A DNA stretch of 64,000 bases from Dehalobacterium formicoaceticum (GCF_002224645.1 NZ_CP022121.1:3192501-3256500); one strand, 5' to 3'. Counted from the first letter of the stretch, positions 36,401 through 43,965 are shown. Notes: generated from the letters alone by a model not told the origin. Made by a program: numbers and translations.

Positions 36401-37957
36401 ATAACGGTCGGCGGCAATTAGCTCACCGATTCGCTTTTGTACCTTTTTCCAGAGTAGAAGGATTTTCGCATCCGGCCCGGTGAGCTTTCCGCTGGTGAGA
36501 GTAATGCCTTTGCCGTCGTGCCATTCGTTGATGTTCGTGCCGATCAGGACAGGCGTCCGCCCGCCGGTGCCGTATTCATTTTTTAGAAAATCGGCGTTTT
36601 CTTTCGCGGAGGCGTTTTGCTGGAAGTGCAGATAAATCCGGTACTTGCCGTCCTGGACACCGCTTCCTTGCTGCAAAACCGCGTCAATGGCTTCCTGGGG
36701 GATAAAAAAAGCGGAGGATTTCTCGTCCTCCGCCTGTTCTATGGCCGCTATTTGCTGTTCCTCGGTTGGCAGCAGGGTTAGCTGTAAATAAGTTCCGCCA
36801 GTACGGTTTCCTCCGCCTGGTGCTTGAGGCTGTTCATGTGGCCCGTCCAGGCCATCTGTTCGCTCGCCTTGTCCGGCGCGGGGCTCTTTTCCAGGAGTTG
36901 TGCCGTGATCCGCTCGACGCGCTCCCTCGCCGTCCGGTCGATCTCCGCCAGGTGGCTGTGCAGGCCCCCCGACAGCATCAGGCTGGCGTACATTCCTTTC
37001 CGGTGGTTTTTCAGGTATGTTCTGCGCAACATCCCATATTTGCCGATGTGTGTTTGTTCTTCCGGCAGGGTCAGGTCGGGTATCAGATAATCGCCCTGCT
37101 GCGTGTAGGTCAGTTCCATGCTCACCGCTCCTTTCGTCAATTTGCTTTACGCTTTTATTGTGCGCCGCTCCTCGATTTTTGGCAAAGGTGCGGCTTTGGT
37201 TTCGCTCCGCTTTTTGCATGTCCTTGACTGTGGCCTCGATTTCCCGCAGGAGCATTTCGGCTATGTCGCTGGTGGCCGCGCCCAAGCGGGAAACGGTGTC
37301 GAGGGTGTTGAAGTTAGGAACGCTCTGAAAATCCTCAAAACGCAGATACTGGTCGGCATTGCAACCGCAGCGGGTTAAAAGCATGTAGGCCACGGAGCTT
37401 TTCAGCGCGTCCTTGAAAAACACCTCGGCGTTCAGATCATCCAATTCTTCCAAAAAACTGCCTTCCCGGAAAGAAAGCAGCTCCGGCAGGTAATCCGTGA
37501 AATTGTCGTCCACCGCGTTTACGGCGGCACTGAGCAAGGCATAGGGCAGGCTGCTTTTTTCGTCTAATTCCCCGAATGTGTTTTCCAGGGATTCTGTCAC
37601 CGCTTCGGCGTATCCGTCCCGCATTTCCCACAGTGGGACGGGACGGTTGTAGCGGCTGTTGGTGTCGCTTACGTCAAACACATGGCGGAGCCTTAACCGG
37701 CCTCCGCTGTCGTCAATGAGGGCAATGCCTTTTGCACCTTTGTTTACCCAGCGTCCCAGTTTTTCGTTCCACACTTCAATGGAAGCGCAGGCCGTCGTGT
37801 CGGGCCGCTGTACGTAAATCAAAAGCTGATCCTGAAACGGATATTTGTAACTCCAGGCCGCGGTTTTCAGGAAGGAAATCCAGTTGGCATGGCTTCTGGT
37901 GACGCTGCGGGCCGTCCTTTCGGAAAGCTCGGTGATCAGTTGCAGCTTGGTTGCCAA
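30452..37957 (-). CDS. Giant ArdC-like / N6-methylase / SNF2-helicase fusion protein
   Basis: The 2501-residue protein holds several domains. An ArdC-like ssDNA-binding region is at about 10-85 (WSYKYPFQDQLLIYVQRP). A Pro/Arg/Gly-rich linker spans about 280-390, and two YodL-like small domains lie near 575-630 and 800-850. An adenine methylase domain has EPSCGIGNF near 1007 and the motif IV variant GNVPFGNY near 1072. An SNF2-type helicase follows, with Walker A CVGGGKT near 1690, VDEADF near 1856 and a C-terminal motor with QRSGRIVRQGN near 2186. It resembles the DarB-type methylase-helicases that protect incoming DNA from restriction. The start is TTG after AAGGAGGG. A role in protecting the transferred strand is inferred. 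Confidence 0.85.
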   Translation of the reverse strand: MATKLQLITELSERTARSVTRSHANWISFLKTAAWSYKYPFQDQLLIYVQRPDTTACASIEVWNEKLGRWVNKGAKGIALIDDSGGRLRLRHVFDVSDTNSRYNRPVPLWEMRDGYAEAVTESLENTFGELDEKSSLPYALLSAAVNAVDDNFTDYLPELLSFREGSFLEELDDLNAEVFFKDALKSSVAYMLLTRCGCNADQYLRFEDFQSVPNFNTLDTVSRLGAATSDIAEMLLREIEATVKDMQKAERNQSRTFAKNRGAAHNKSVKQIDERSGEHGTDLHAAGRLSDTRPDPAGRTNTHRQIWDVAQNIPEKPPERNVRQPDAVGGPAQPPGGDRPDGEGARRADHGTTPGKEPRAGQGERTDGLDGPHEQPQAPGGGNRTGGTYLQLTLLPTEEQQIAAIEQAEDEKSSAFFIPQEAIDAVLQQGSGVQDGKYRIYLHFQQNASAKENADFLKNEYGTGGRTPVLIGTNINEWHDGKGITLTSGKLTGPDAKILLLWKKVQKRIGELIAADRYLNNKEKEHLPAYQQQMEERSQQLAEEAHAREILNREPPPATPEPPARENTQYAFSLGDTVYLGADEYEIFSFDDSTVHLRDISFPLFGKELARSDFERMLRENPLNDHLITAGEAPEQPAEEKTEKPLARTLYLEYLPQVIDRVRKDEIYPYLRDRDTDPDSAKQELDRALDSIILSMREEHPDFYEAYATLPQFREWLQEDVFQRTYQDYLTEPRDLVTIHADDPDAPEWARQTDDITVTHQGHTVTIDSSREGEKSDVELDPELPKAQAGETEKQPAEKEIAVGLELSIDGRRFSIDTIDEEAGTVSLRDITFQNGVGFPIFRRERVGFVRGILKQQTGPVWQKVQGGEVTKVRLDLVPEKPKQPRVNFHITDDELGHGGQKTKYGWNVAAIRLLNQLEKENRLATPEEQEFLAKYVGWGGLPQAFDEANLQWAKEYGELKELLDEDEYNSARASTLNAHYTSPTVIKAIYTCLENMGFQTGNILEPSCGIGNFFGLVPESMKNSKLYGVELDGITGRIARQLYQNANIAVQGFEETNLPDSFFDLAVGNVPFGNYGVADKKYDKHHFLIHDYFFAKTLDKVRPGGIVAFITSSGTLDKQNPEIRKYIAQRAEFLGAVRLPNNAFLKNAGTEVVADIIFLQRRDRVIDIEPDWVHLDKTPEGFTVNSYFIQNPDMILGQLTEENTQYGRQECTCLPHEDADLAELLREALENIHAEITEYEIDDISEDADTSIPADPSVRNFSYCLVDGQIYFRENSRMNRLETSVTAQGRIKGMIGLRDCVRGLIEYQTEDYGDEAILQQQRKLNRLYDAFTAKYGLINSRGNSMAFSDDSAYCLLCSLEVLDENGEMERKADMFSKRTIRQRATVTHVDTAAEALAISIAEKACVDLGLMQSLTGLSEEQLANDLQGVIFRDFGKAEPENAPRAFFHVESFPYVTADAYLSGNVREKLKQVQELAKILPPEQTEKIAVNIKALEAVQPKDLSASEIDVRLGATWLPPDVVKEFMFELLETPYMYQRYIDVLYSNYTANWNVKGKNDDRSDNIKANVTYGTKRINAYKIIEETLNLKDVRIFDTVYEDNVEKRVLNKKETAIAQQKQEAIKEAFRDWIWKDPQRRERLTRIYNDRFNAIRPREYDGSHIRFTGMNPEITLRQHQVDAVAHILYGGNTLLAHCVGGGKTYEMAAAAMEGKHLGLCNKSMFVVPNHLTEQWAGEFLQLYPSANILVATKKDFETKNRKKFCARIATGDYDAVIIGHSQFEKIPISAERQKRQLQEQIWEITDGIQEIKTAKGERYAIKQLEKTKKTLELKLKKLNDTSRKDDVVTFEELGVDRLFVDEADFYKNLFLYTKMRNVAGLAQTEAQKSSDLFAKCRYLDELTEGRGIVFATGTPISNSMTEMYTMQRYLQYETLRRNGLQHFDCWASTFGETVTAIELAPEGTGYRAKTRFARFYNLPELMSMFKEVADIKTADMLDLPVPKANYHNVAVKPSEFQQDMVAELGERAERVRNRMVEPHEDNMLKITNDGRKLALDQRLANPMLPDHEESKVNACVDNIFRFWRDHRDKKLTQLVFCDLSTPKNDGNFNVYDDVRQKLIARGVPADEVAFIHEANTETRKKELFARVRTGQVRALLGSTFKMGAGTNVQDRLVALHDLDCPWRPRDLEQRSGRIVRQGNKNDEVHIFRYVTENTFDAYLYQILENKQRFISQIMTSKSPVRSAEDIDETSLSYAEVKALATGNPLIKEKMDLDIQVSKLKLLKANHLSQRYALEDRLLKHLPKQIKSTEERIAGYEKDIALYEKCSTKEPAGEKAEESKFAGMTVKDITYTEKAKAGTAILEACKAMTSPEPRELGSYMGFPMLFSFDSFNKQYQITLRGALSHTVSLGTDVHGNITRLNNVLADIPLELEYCREQLKTLRQQMETAKKEIDVPFEKEQELQSKSARLHELNILLNMDKAENEIMDDQPDEDLDIPEKKAVGYER

Positions 37958-37969
37958 TGAAATCCCTCC

Positions 37970-38236
37970 TTATTTTAATGTATATTGGTTGGACAGCCTG
38001 CCGCCGTCCTCGGAGTACCGGGGAACAATGCCGATCATGTCCAACCGCCGCAAGCGGTTCAGATTGCGGCTGGTGGCCGAACGGGAAAACCCCACGCTTT
38101 TGGCAAGGTTTTTGATGGATATGACCACACTGTGGTGGCGGCCTCCCGCCATATCCAGCAGGTAGCAGTAGAGGAGCTTGGCCGACGCGGGGGCGTGGAG
38201 GCCCGCGCACAGCCTGTATCTGGTCAGATCGTTCAT
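37970..38236 (-). CDS. Winged-helix DNA-binding protein
   Basis: The 88-residue protein has a winged-helix fold: SAKLLYCYLLDMAGGRHHSV, then the recognition part IKNLAKSVGFSRSATSRNLN and the wing RYSEDGGRLSNQYTLK. Similar proteins sit before the large helicase gene in Tn1549-type elements and may be regulators or replication initiators. The ATG follows GGAGGGAAAAG and its stop lies about 12 bases before the TTG of the giant gene. Confidence 0.75.
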   Translation of the reverse strand: MNDLTRYRLCAGLHAPASAKLLYCYLLDMAGGRHHSVVISIKNLAKSVGFSRSATSRNLNRLRRLDMIGIVPRYSEDGGRLSNQYTLK

Positions 38237-38267
38237 CTTTTCCCTCCCTCCTTGAAAGCACGGGGCC

Positions 38268-38591
38268 TTACCGTTCCGGTTCGTGCTTTTTCTTATGGAT
38301 TGGTTTGCTCTGCGTTTGCTCGCTCAGTCGTTCCCTTTCATCCCCGGTGCCTCTTTGGGGCTGGAGGGAGCGCAAATACTCAATTTCCTCCAGGGCGCGC
38401 TTGCATAAATCCTCCACGGCGGCCAGCCGGTCCCCCAGGTAGTGGCCCCAAAAGTATGCTTTTTCACCCTTTCTGCACTTCCAGGTGACAAACTGCGCGG
38501 GTGCTTTCTCGCTGTATCCGATGACAAATTCCGCATCGCCCACGGCCAGTCGGTCAGTAATGACATACCCGGCGTTGATCTCCTTTTCCAT
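38268..38591 (-). CDS. Conserved ICE protein of unknown function
   Basis: The 107-residue protein (MEKEINAGYVITDRLAVGDA) contains WKCRKGEKAYFWGHYLGDRL, a conserved aromatic stretch found in CTn accessory proteins, and a basic tail ending KKHEPER. I recognise no named function. The ATG at 38591 follows AGGAGGTTCTAAGGAT; the longer frame to 38681 lies over the neighbouring gene and is rejected. Confidence 0.65.
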   Translation of the reverse strand: MEKEINAGYVITDRLAVGDAEFVIGYSEKAPAQFVTWKCRKGEKAYFWGHYLGDRLAAVEDLCKRALEEIEYLRSLQPQRGTGDERERLSEQTQSKPIHKKKHEPER

Positions 38592-38605
38592 ATCCTTAGA
38601 ACCTC

Positions 38606-39217
38606 CTAACGCTCTTGTACTTGTTTTTTGTGCTTGGCCTGTTGCCCGGCCAGTATGTGTTTTAGCTGTTCCTTCGCCCAATCGGGCAGATATTCGGGTT
38701 TCAGAACGCCCAGGATGTCCTCCCGATTCCAGCGGGATTCCTTGCCGGAGTATAGATTAACGGTGTAGACCGCCCGGCCTCTGGCATTGGCATAAGTGCC
38801 AAAGCCGCCCACGGTAAGCGCAAGCTGATTATCGGCGGTGCGGTATTCAGGGCGCAGGCGCTCCGTCCTGATGACCACGACCTTGTTTTCAATGCTTTCG
38901 CCGTAATTGTTTGGTGTGCAATGTTCCGGTGTGAAGGGCGAAAGCGGGACGGTAATTTTATCCCGTTCCGCTTTGACCGCCTCAAGCTGCGCCTGCACCC
39001 GGTTGGTAAACTCGGTCATCATTTTCAAATAATCGTCACTTCCGACAGGGTCAGAAAATTGGTCGATGCCCAAGGGATTATCCCACGTGCAATAGCACAC
39101 CATGTAGATGCAGTCGATTGTTCGGCTGTTGTCTGCACAGAAAAGGACCTCTTTATCGCCAACATGGATGGCGTGCTTGACTTCATAGGTGCTCACCATG
39201 CGTTTTTCTTCAGCCAT
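38606..39217 (-). CDS. Conserved ICE protein of unknown function
   Basis: The 203-residue soluble protein has recognisable stretches (VKHAIHVGDKEVLFCADNSR and PVGSDDYLKMMTEFTNRVQA) seen in Tn1549-type accessory proteins. A C-terminal NREDILGVLKPEYLPDWAKE follows. Function unknown. The ATG at 39217 is preferred to the GTG four codons upstream, which sits directly on the GGAG. It ends in QVQER. Confidence 0.6.
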   Translation of the reverse strand: MAEEKRMVSTYEVKHAIHVGDKEVLFCADNSRTIDCIYMVCYCTWDNPLGIDQFSDPVGSDDYLKMMTEFTNRVQAQLEAVKAERDKITVPLSPFTPEHCTPNNYGESIENKVVVIRTERLRPEYRTADNQLALTVGGFGTYANARGRAVYTVNLYSGKESRWNREDILGVLKPEYLPDWAKEQLKHILAGQQAKHKKQVQER

Positions 39218-39248
39218 TTTTATGTTCACGCTCCTTTGGGGCAGCGGA

Positions 39249-39272
39249 AAAGGGACGATTATCCGTCCCCTT
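39249..39272 (-). terminator. Hairpin terminator before the accessory gene block
   Basis: On the minus strand GGGGACG pairs with CGTCCC around GATAAT, and CTTTT/TTTTCC follows. It separates the pilus operon (upstream in transcription) from the 203-residue gene. Confidence 0.55.
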
Positions 39273-39287
39273 CACACCGCACGCCCG

Positions 39288-39374
39288 TTATTTTTCTTTC
39301 CGTCTATGCAGGTACACCGCGCTGCCGATAATCACCAGGCAAAGCACGACAGCTAAAATTGTCTTCAACTCCAC
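39288..39374 (-). CDS. 28-residue single-pass membrane peptide
   Basis: The frame runs from a GTG at 39374 to a TAA at 39288 and encodes a 28-residue peptide (ELKTILAVVLCLVIIGSAVY, then LHRRKEK). It has one hydrophobic segment and a basic C-terminal tail. AAGGAGG precedes the start by seven bases, a strong ribosome site. It resembles the small one-span proteins of Tn1549-type elements (for example DUF3789-like). Lying right after the prepilin peptidase gene, it is probably the last gene of the pilus operon. Confidence 0.65.
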   Translation of the reverse strand: MELKTILAVVLCLVIIGSAVYLHRRKEK

Positions 39375-39398
39375 ACAAAAACACCTCCTTGTATTCAA

Positions 39399-39812
39399 TC
39401 AGCAGGTTGGTCCGTAGATAAAAAGAGCACCGGCATACATAAAAAAGCCGATGCACAAAAAGACGGCCAACGGGATGCTTCTCTGCCGGGTCGCCAACCC
39501 ATAGACGCAGGCGGGAAGCAGGGCAAAAAAGAGAATGGCCGCCAACGCATTCAAGCCGAAGCAAAAACCCAGTGCCGCCGTCAGCTTTACATCGCCGCCC
39601 CCCACGCCGCCGTATTTTACGGCCAGAAGGAGCAGGCAAACACCCGGCAGCAGCAATCCCGCAATCCGCTCGGGCCAAGCCGGTTCTGGAAACAAAAAAG
39701 CGGATACGCCGCCGATCAGGAGGATGGAAATCCATGTCCAATCGGGAATAATCCGCTTTTTCCAATCCATGAAAGCCGCCCACAGGAGAGAGATAAAACA
39801 AAGCGGCAGCAT
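39399..39812 (-). CDS. tadV: A24 family prepilin peptidase (TadV/CpaA-like)
   Basis: The 137-residue membrane aspartyl protease cleaves Flp prepilins. The first catalytic Asp lies in MDWKKRIIPDW (about residue 15) and the second in the GxGD motif GGGDVKL near residue 77. About five membrane segments cover most of the chain. I chose the ATG at 39812, one base beyond the stop of the CARDB gene; the longer frame to 39860 lies inside that gene. The ribosome site is weak, so translation is probably coupled. Confidence 0.85.
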   Translation of the reverse strand: MLPLCFISLLWAAFMDWKKRIIPDWTWISILLIGGVSAFLFPEPAWPERIAGLLLPGVCLLLLAVKYGGVGGGDVKLTAALGFCFGLNALAAILFFALLPACVYGLATRQRSIPLAVFLCIGFFMYAGALFIYGPTC

Positions 39813-39813
39813 A

Positions 39814-42800
39814 TCAATTTCCCGTGGTGACATCATCGTCGTACATGCTGTCCACCACATAGATTTTCAGCGCCCCGCCGGTAATCCACTTGGACAGTGT
39901 TCCGCCGGGAGTATGAGCATCGGTGACAAGGAGCTGCGCGATGTAGTCCTTATCGTCGGGGAACCAGATGGGGACGTACTGCCTCCTATATCGGAAGGGG
40001 GAGGAGGGGTTCTCCTGGAAAACAAACTGGCCGCCTTCCTTCTCTAAGGGAATGGCGGTTTCATAACGGTGCTCGGGCAGATAAATTTCTGCAACTTGTG
40101 GAGCGGTAATCAGTTCCGGCCTGTCGTAGTTGCTATTCACGGTGGCGGTGACAAGGATGCCATAGCCATAACCCGATTTAAGATAGCCGCGGGATTTGGT
40201 GTCGTAGTCCAATGCGGCGGTAACTTTCAGCTCCGCGTAAAACTGCCGCCACACAAATTGACCGTTTTCATAGCGTTGCTCCCACCATGTCACCCTGGGC
40301 TGTTCGCTTCTTGGCGGCGGGTCGGGCAGCGTCCGGCTTTCCTCCGGTTCCGTATAGGTTACGTTTTTGATGACGGCCGATTGGGTATAGGTGTTGTTGC
40401 TTGTAGAAGTTTCATTATCCAAAATCTTATCGGGGTTGATGATGGCAATCAGGGTAACGCCCTTATCGGCCTGCACACTAGGGGTATCCCATTTGACCGA
40501 CACGGTATTCCAGGTATTTTGCTCCATGACTACCGCGTCCACGCGCTTTTGCAGCGAAAGCTCCGGAATTTGAAACAGCACGGAAACTCTCTCGCCGGGT
40601 GTAAAATCCATGCTTCCTTGGTTGGATACCCGGATGGTGCTGATCACCGTTTGGTTTTCTTTATATTGGGCGGGCGTAATGCGCTGCACGTCCAGATCAT
40701 AGGGGCGCTCCAACACCATGATTTCCGCCGCCGCCTGGTTGTTGCCCATATTGGTATCCGTGTAATCCGTAGGCGGCGACACCTGCGCCGCAAGCCGGAT
40801 GCTGGTTCCTTTTTCGCCTGCCGTGCCGGAGATAAGGAAGGATTTCTTTTCATAGGCTTTGAAATTGGCCGTGGCGGGCACGGCGGGAACCGCCTTGCCG
40901 TCGATGGCGGCATTCAGGACCACATCGGTCAAGGCCTTGCCGGTGGAATTGGCAAAGTATACGGTGAAGCTGTATTCCTCCTGCTGGTAGGCTATGGGCG
41001 GCCAGGACAGATTCACCCATACGTCGCACAGTAGGTTATCGGGGTTATCTGGATTATTCGGATTGTCCGGGTCGTCTGGATTATCCGGGTTGTCAGGGTC
41101 CGGGGGGTTATGCGGGTCCTCCGGGCTGCCGGCAGGTCTTGCCACGACCGTGACGCTTGAAACGGCGGTGTTATTGCTAGGATTTCTGTCAATAAAGCCC
41201 TCCGGCGCTTGCACGTTGGCCCACAAATGATATATCTCGCCTGCCTTTCCCGCCGTGTCCTCAATCGTAAAGGACTTGGTTTCTCCCGGCTGGAAGGCTG
41301 CTGTTTGCGGAATTTCCACCAGCGTATTTTCATCGCTTTTCCCTTCCAGGGGTACAGCATTCAGCTCCCGGCCGGAATGATTGGTGAAACTTACGGTATA
41401 GGCGTATTTTTCATATTCGTAAACGGTCGGCGGCGCAAGAATGGCAGCCGCCAGGTCGCAGGGTTCCTTCAGGCCGGGCGGTTCGTCCGGGGGATTGCCA
41501 GGATTGCCGGGGTTATCCGGCGTGTCCGGCTCGTCGGGCGTGTCGTTGTCACCGGGCGTCGGTTCCGGCGCGGGGTCAACCACCTTGATAATAGCCGTGG
41601 CTGTGTTGTTATCAGGATCGTCGTCAATAAAGCCTTCGGGCACGCCGATATGCGTCCAGAGACGGATTTCGTCGGCGGCGGTGTCCGCCGTGCGCTTCAC
41701 TTCATAGGCTTTGCTGGTATTGGCCGGGAAGTCCTGCGTGACCGGTATTTCTTTAATGGTTACGTCGTCCACCGTACCCTTTAGGGGTACGTCATAGGCC
41801 GGACTGCTTCCGCTGTTCAGGTAAATCACGGTAAAAGAATAGCTGTCGCCCCGGTTCACTGTGGCGGGGGCGCGGATGGCAACCGACAGATCGTTTCCTT
41901 CACATGCTTTGAACTTAAAGTAAAATTGAGCAGCAGGAATTTGGTAGTGGATTTTCTGCGTGATTTCGGTCTGCGTTTTGCTTTCCCCATCGGTGTATTC
42001 GGCGGTTTCCGGGGTGTAATCCCATTCAAGGCCGCAATAGATGAAGTTGCGGGACAGCGGAATATCGTCTTTGGCAAAGGTTACAGAGGTGGTTTGATAA
42101 GGATAAAGAAGTTCCGGCACACCTTTGTCTTGGGCGGTGAGCTTCCCGAAAATCTCCTGCTTATTTTCGTCGCACCAGGTTGCTTCTACATCAATCTTTA
42201 CCGGGGCTTGATAGGATAGTGCCGTGTCCCGCATGGTTTCAAAGGCGACGAGCGTCTTTGCCGTCCAGCCGTAGCGGGTGGTCAGCGGTTCAAAATCGGT
42301 GTCCGTGTCATAGGTTCCGTACAGTTTGCCGGAAGCATGGCCGTGGATTTCCACTACCAGGCTGCCTTTCAGAGTGTAGGTCCCGCCGTCACAGCGGTTG
42401 ATCCAGGCGGCGATCCGCTCCTGTTCATGGTCGGCCACAGTGTTGGCGCTGACGAGATCAATGCGCTGCGGCTCCGGGAAGGCTTTCAGCAGCGTTTCGC
42501 CCTCATAGATTTCTTTCACGTTCATGCCGATGGTGCGGTAGCGGGTGTCATATGTGGCGGGGACTTGGAAAACCACATTGGCCGTAACGACAAGAACGGC
42601 CCCTTCATCTGTCTGGGCGGTGACAGTATAAGGGCCGCAAGCCTCCTTGTTTTCAATGGTCAATGGATAGTTTGGGGTTATCGCTTGGCTTTGGCCGCCG
42701 TACTCCAGCCGAACCTCTGTAAGATTGCCGGTTTTAGCCGTGGTATTTATAGAAATCCGGGCCGGGAATTGCTCCACGGCGATCACTCCGCTTTCACTGG

Positions 42801-42927
42801 CCAGGCTGTCTATGGGAGAAGCGATATTGATGGCCATGTCGCTCTCCGACAAGGCGAAGGCTTGTGCCGACATCAGCAGGCAGCAGACCAGCACAAGCGG
42901 AATGGCAAGGATGAGCTTTTTAATCAT
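39814..42927 (-). CDS. Secreted CARDB-repeat protein, possible pilus-linked adhesin
   Basis: The 1037-residue protein has a signal peptide (KKLILAIPLVLVCCLLMSAQ, cleavage near AFA). Four CARDB-like beta-sandwich domains lie at about 350-450, 500-600, 640-740 and 745-850, three of them ending in variants of GFIDxxPxNNTA. Between domains lie Pro/Asp/Asn-rich spacers (PDNPDNPDDPDNPNN). No LPXTG motif or C-terminal membrane anchor is seen, so it is either released or held by the pilus. It sits inside the Tad operon: its ATG overlaps the frame-restored end of the TadE-like gene by four bases, and its stop abuts the prepilin peptidase. An adhesin role is inferred. Confidence 0.8.
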   Translation of the reverse strand: MIKKLILAIPLVLVCCLLMSAQAFALSESDMAINIASPIDSLASESGVIAVEQFPARISINTTAKTGNLTEVRLEYGGQSQAITPNYPLTIENKEACGPYTVTAQTDEGAVLVVTANVVFQVPATYDTRYRTIGMNVKEIYEGETLLKAFPEPQRIDLVSANTVADHEQERIAAWINRCDGGTYTLKGSLVVEIHGHASGKLYGTYDTDTDFEPLTTRYGWTAKTLVAFETMRDTALSYQAPVKIDVEATWCDENKQEIFGKLTAQDKGVPELLYPYQTTSVTFAKDDIPLSRNFIYCGLEWDYTPETAEYTDGESKTQTEITQKIHYQIPAAQFYFKFKACEGNDLSVAIRAPATVNRGDSYSFTVIYLNSGSSPAYDVPLKGTVDDVTIKEIPVTQDFPANTSKAYEVKRTADTAADEIRLWTHIGVPEGFIDDDPDNNTATAIIKVVDPAPEPTPGDNDTPDEPDTPDNPGNPGNPPDEPPGLKEPCDLAAAILAPPTVYEYEKYAYTVSFTNHSGRELNAVPLEGKSDENTLVEIPQTAAFQPGETKSFTIEDTAGKAGEIYHLWANVQAPEGFIDRNPSNNTAVSSVTVVARPAGSPEDPHNPPDPDNPDNPDDPDNPNNPDNPDNLLCDVWVNLSWPPIAYQQEEYSFTVYFANSTGKALTDVVLNAAIDGKAVPAVPATANFKAYEKKSFLISGTAGEKGTSIRLAAQVSPPTDYTDTNMGNNQAAAEIMVLERPYDLDVQRITPAQYKENQTVISTIRVSNQGSMDFTPGERVSVLFQIPELSLQKRVDAVVMEQNTWNTVSVKWDTPSVQADKGVTLIAIINPDKILDNETSTSNNTYTQSAVIKNVTYTEPEESRTLPDPPPRSEQPRVTWWEQRYENGQFVWRQFYAELKVTAALDYDTKSRGYLKSGYGYGILVTATVNSNYDRPELITAPQVAEIYLPEHRYETAIPLEKEGGQFVFQENPSSPFRYRRQYVPIWFPDDKDYIAQLLVTDAHTPGGTLSKWITGGALKIYVVDSMYDDDVTTGN

Positions 42928-43408
42928 GGGGAACCTCCTTCCTCAATGCGGATGTTGACGCTGGATATGGTAAAGGGAAGCCGGATCGTGCCGCTCAGAA
43001 AGTTAAAAACGCTGCGGGTTTTCAGCGCCCCGGTCAGCGTCAGGCAGGGGGGCTGTCGGTGGCGTCGATGCGCTCAACTTCAAGCTGGTAAACCCACTGA
43101 TTCCCGGCATACTTATTTAATCCAGAATCCAGCTCCATATTTTCGTAGAAATAGGCGTACAGCATCTCTTGGGCCAGGGCGCTGTCCATCCGGGAATAGC
43201 CGTCCCGACGGTAATCGTCCCGCATGGCGTATTCCACGGAGCTGTTTACGCCCCGCTGGAGAACATATTCCACCTGCTGATACAGGCTTTCCATGCGGAA
43301 GTATTCGATAAGCATTACGGAAAGGGTCAGAATGAAAAAGACAAGGATCAGGATAAACAAAAAAACGTCGCCTTTGCGGTTGTTCATCATTCGATTAAAA
43401 TGGCCCAC
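42924..43408 (-). pseudogene. TadE-like minor pilin, frame broken at a C6 run
   Basis: From the GTG at 43408 (after AAAGGAGG) the protein has one N-terminal membrane segment (GDVFLFILILVFFILTLSVM) and a soluble part typical of TadE/TadG minor pilins. It stops at 43040 after DATDSPPA. Adding one C to the C6 run (plus-strand G6 at 43047-43052) restores a frame that continues CLTLTGALKTRSVFNFLSGT and ends at 42924. There it overlaps the CARDB start as ATGA. The restored end fits the operon so well that either a real frameshift, phase variation or an assembly error is present. Confidence 0.7.
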
Positions 43409-43429
43409 GGCTTTCCTCCTTTCCGGCGC

Positions 43430-43918
43430 TTATTCGGGCAGTTTCCAGTATTTCTCCGACATGCCGGTGATACTTACGCGCATGGGAATATGGATTTGAA
43501 TGGGGGCCGTAAAGGACGGCCTGAAAAGAGTAAAGGCGTGGCTGTATGCCATTGTGATGGTGAAAGTGTCCCTTAACTGGATTTTTTGGTTTTGCTCATC
43601 GCAATACGCCACGTCTTCGACGGTCATTTCCGGCGACAGGCCGGTTTGCTGCTTCAACCGATAAAACACGTCATAGGCGGGTTCGGCTATTTGCCCCTCC
43701 AGTTCAACCACGCGCACAACCCGGCGGCACATGTGATTCAAATTCAAATAGGTCGTGAAAACGCCCAAAAAGCTGATTACCGTGGCCATAAGCGTAATCA
43801 CTACCAGGGTCTTGATGATCAGATCGATATAACTGCTGCCTTTTTGGTTCAAAAGCAGCTTAGGAAAAGGCCGGGGGAGAGAAGCTCTCCCCCATAAGCC
43901 CCGGTGCTGTCTGTTCAT
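43430..43918 (-). CDS. DUF4320-like Tad pseudopilin
   Basis: The 162-residue protein has one N-terminal hydrophobic segment (LIIKTLVVITLMATVISFLG, about residues 32-52) and a soluble C-terminal domain with VEDVAYCDEQNQKIQLRDTF and IPMRVSITGMSEKYWK. It resembles DUF4320 proteins that follow Flp1-like pilins. It is likely a minor pseudopilin. The ATG at 43918 follows GGGAGGTGCAAGAGCA; the frame is open further upstream but only by overlapping the Flp gene. It lies 21 bases upstream of the TadE-like gene. Confidence 0.75.
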   Translation of the reverse strand: MNRQHRGLWGRASLPRPFPKLLLNQKGSSYIDLIIKTLVVITLMATVISFLGVFTTYLNLNHMCRRVVRVVELEGQIAEPAYDVFYRLKQQTGLSPEMTVEDVAYCDEQNQKIQLRDTFTITMAYSHAFTLFRPSFTAPIQIHIPMRVSITGMSEKYWKLPE

Positions 43919-43965
43919 TGCTCTTGCACCTCCCGCATCCGCGGATATGCTTTTTGCGCCTTTCA

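Noticed and set aside
40069-41034. 321-codon plus-strand frame opposite the CARDB gene
   Set aside because: It is antisense to a gene with a signal peptide and repeated CARDB domains.
41030-41110. Short regular DNA repeats that could suggest CRISPR or minisatellite
   Set aside because: They encode the Pro/Asp/Asn spacer of the CARDB protein in frame; unit sizes and spacers do not fit CRISPR.
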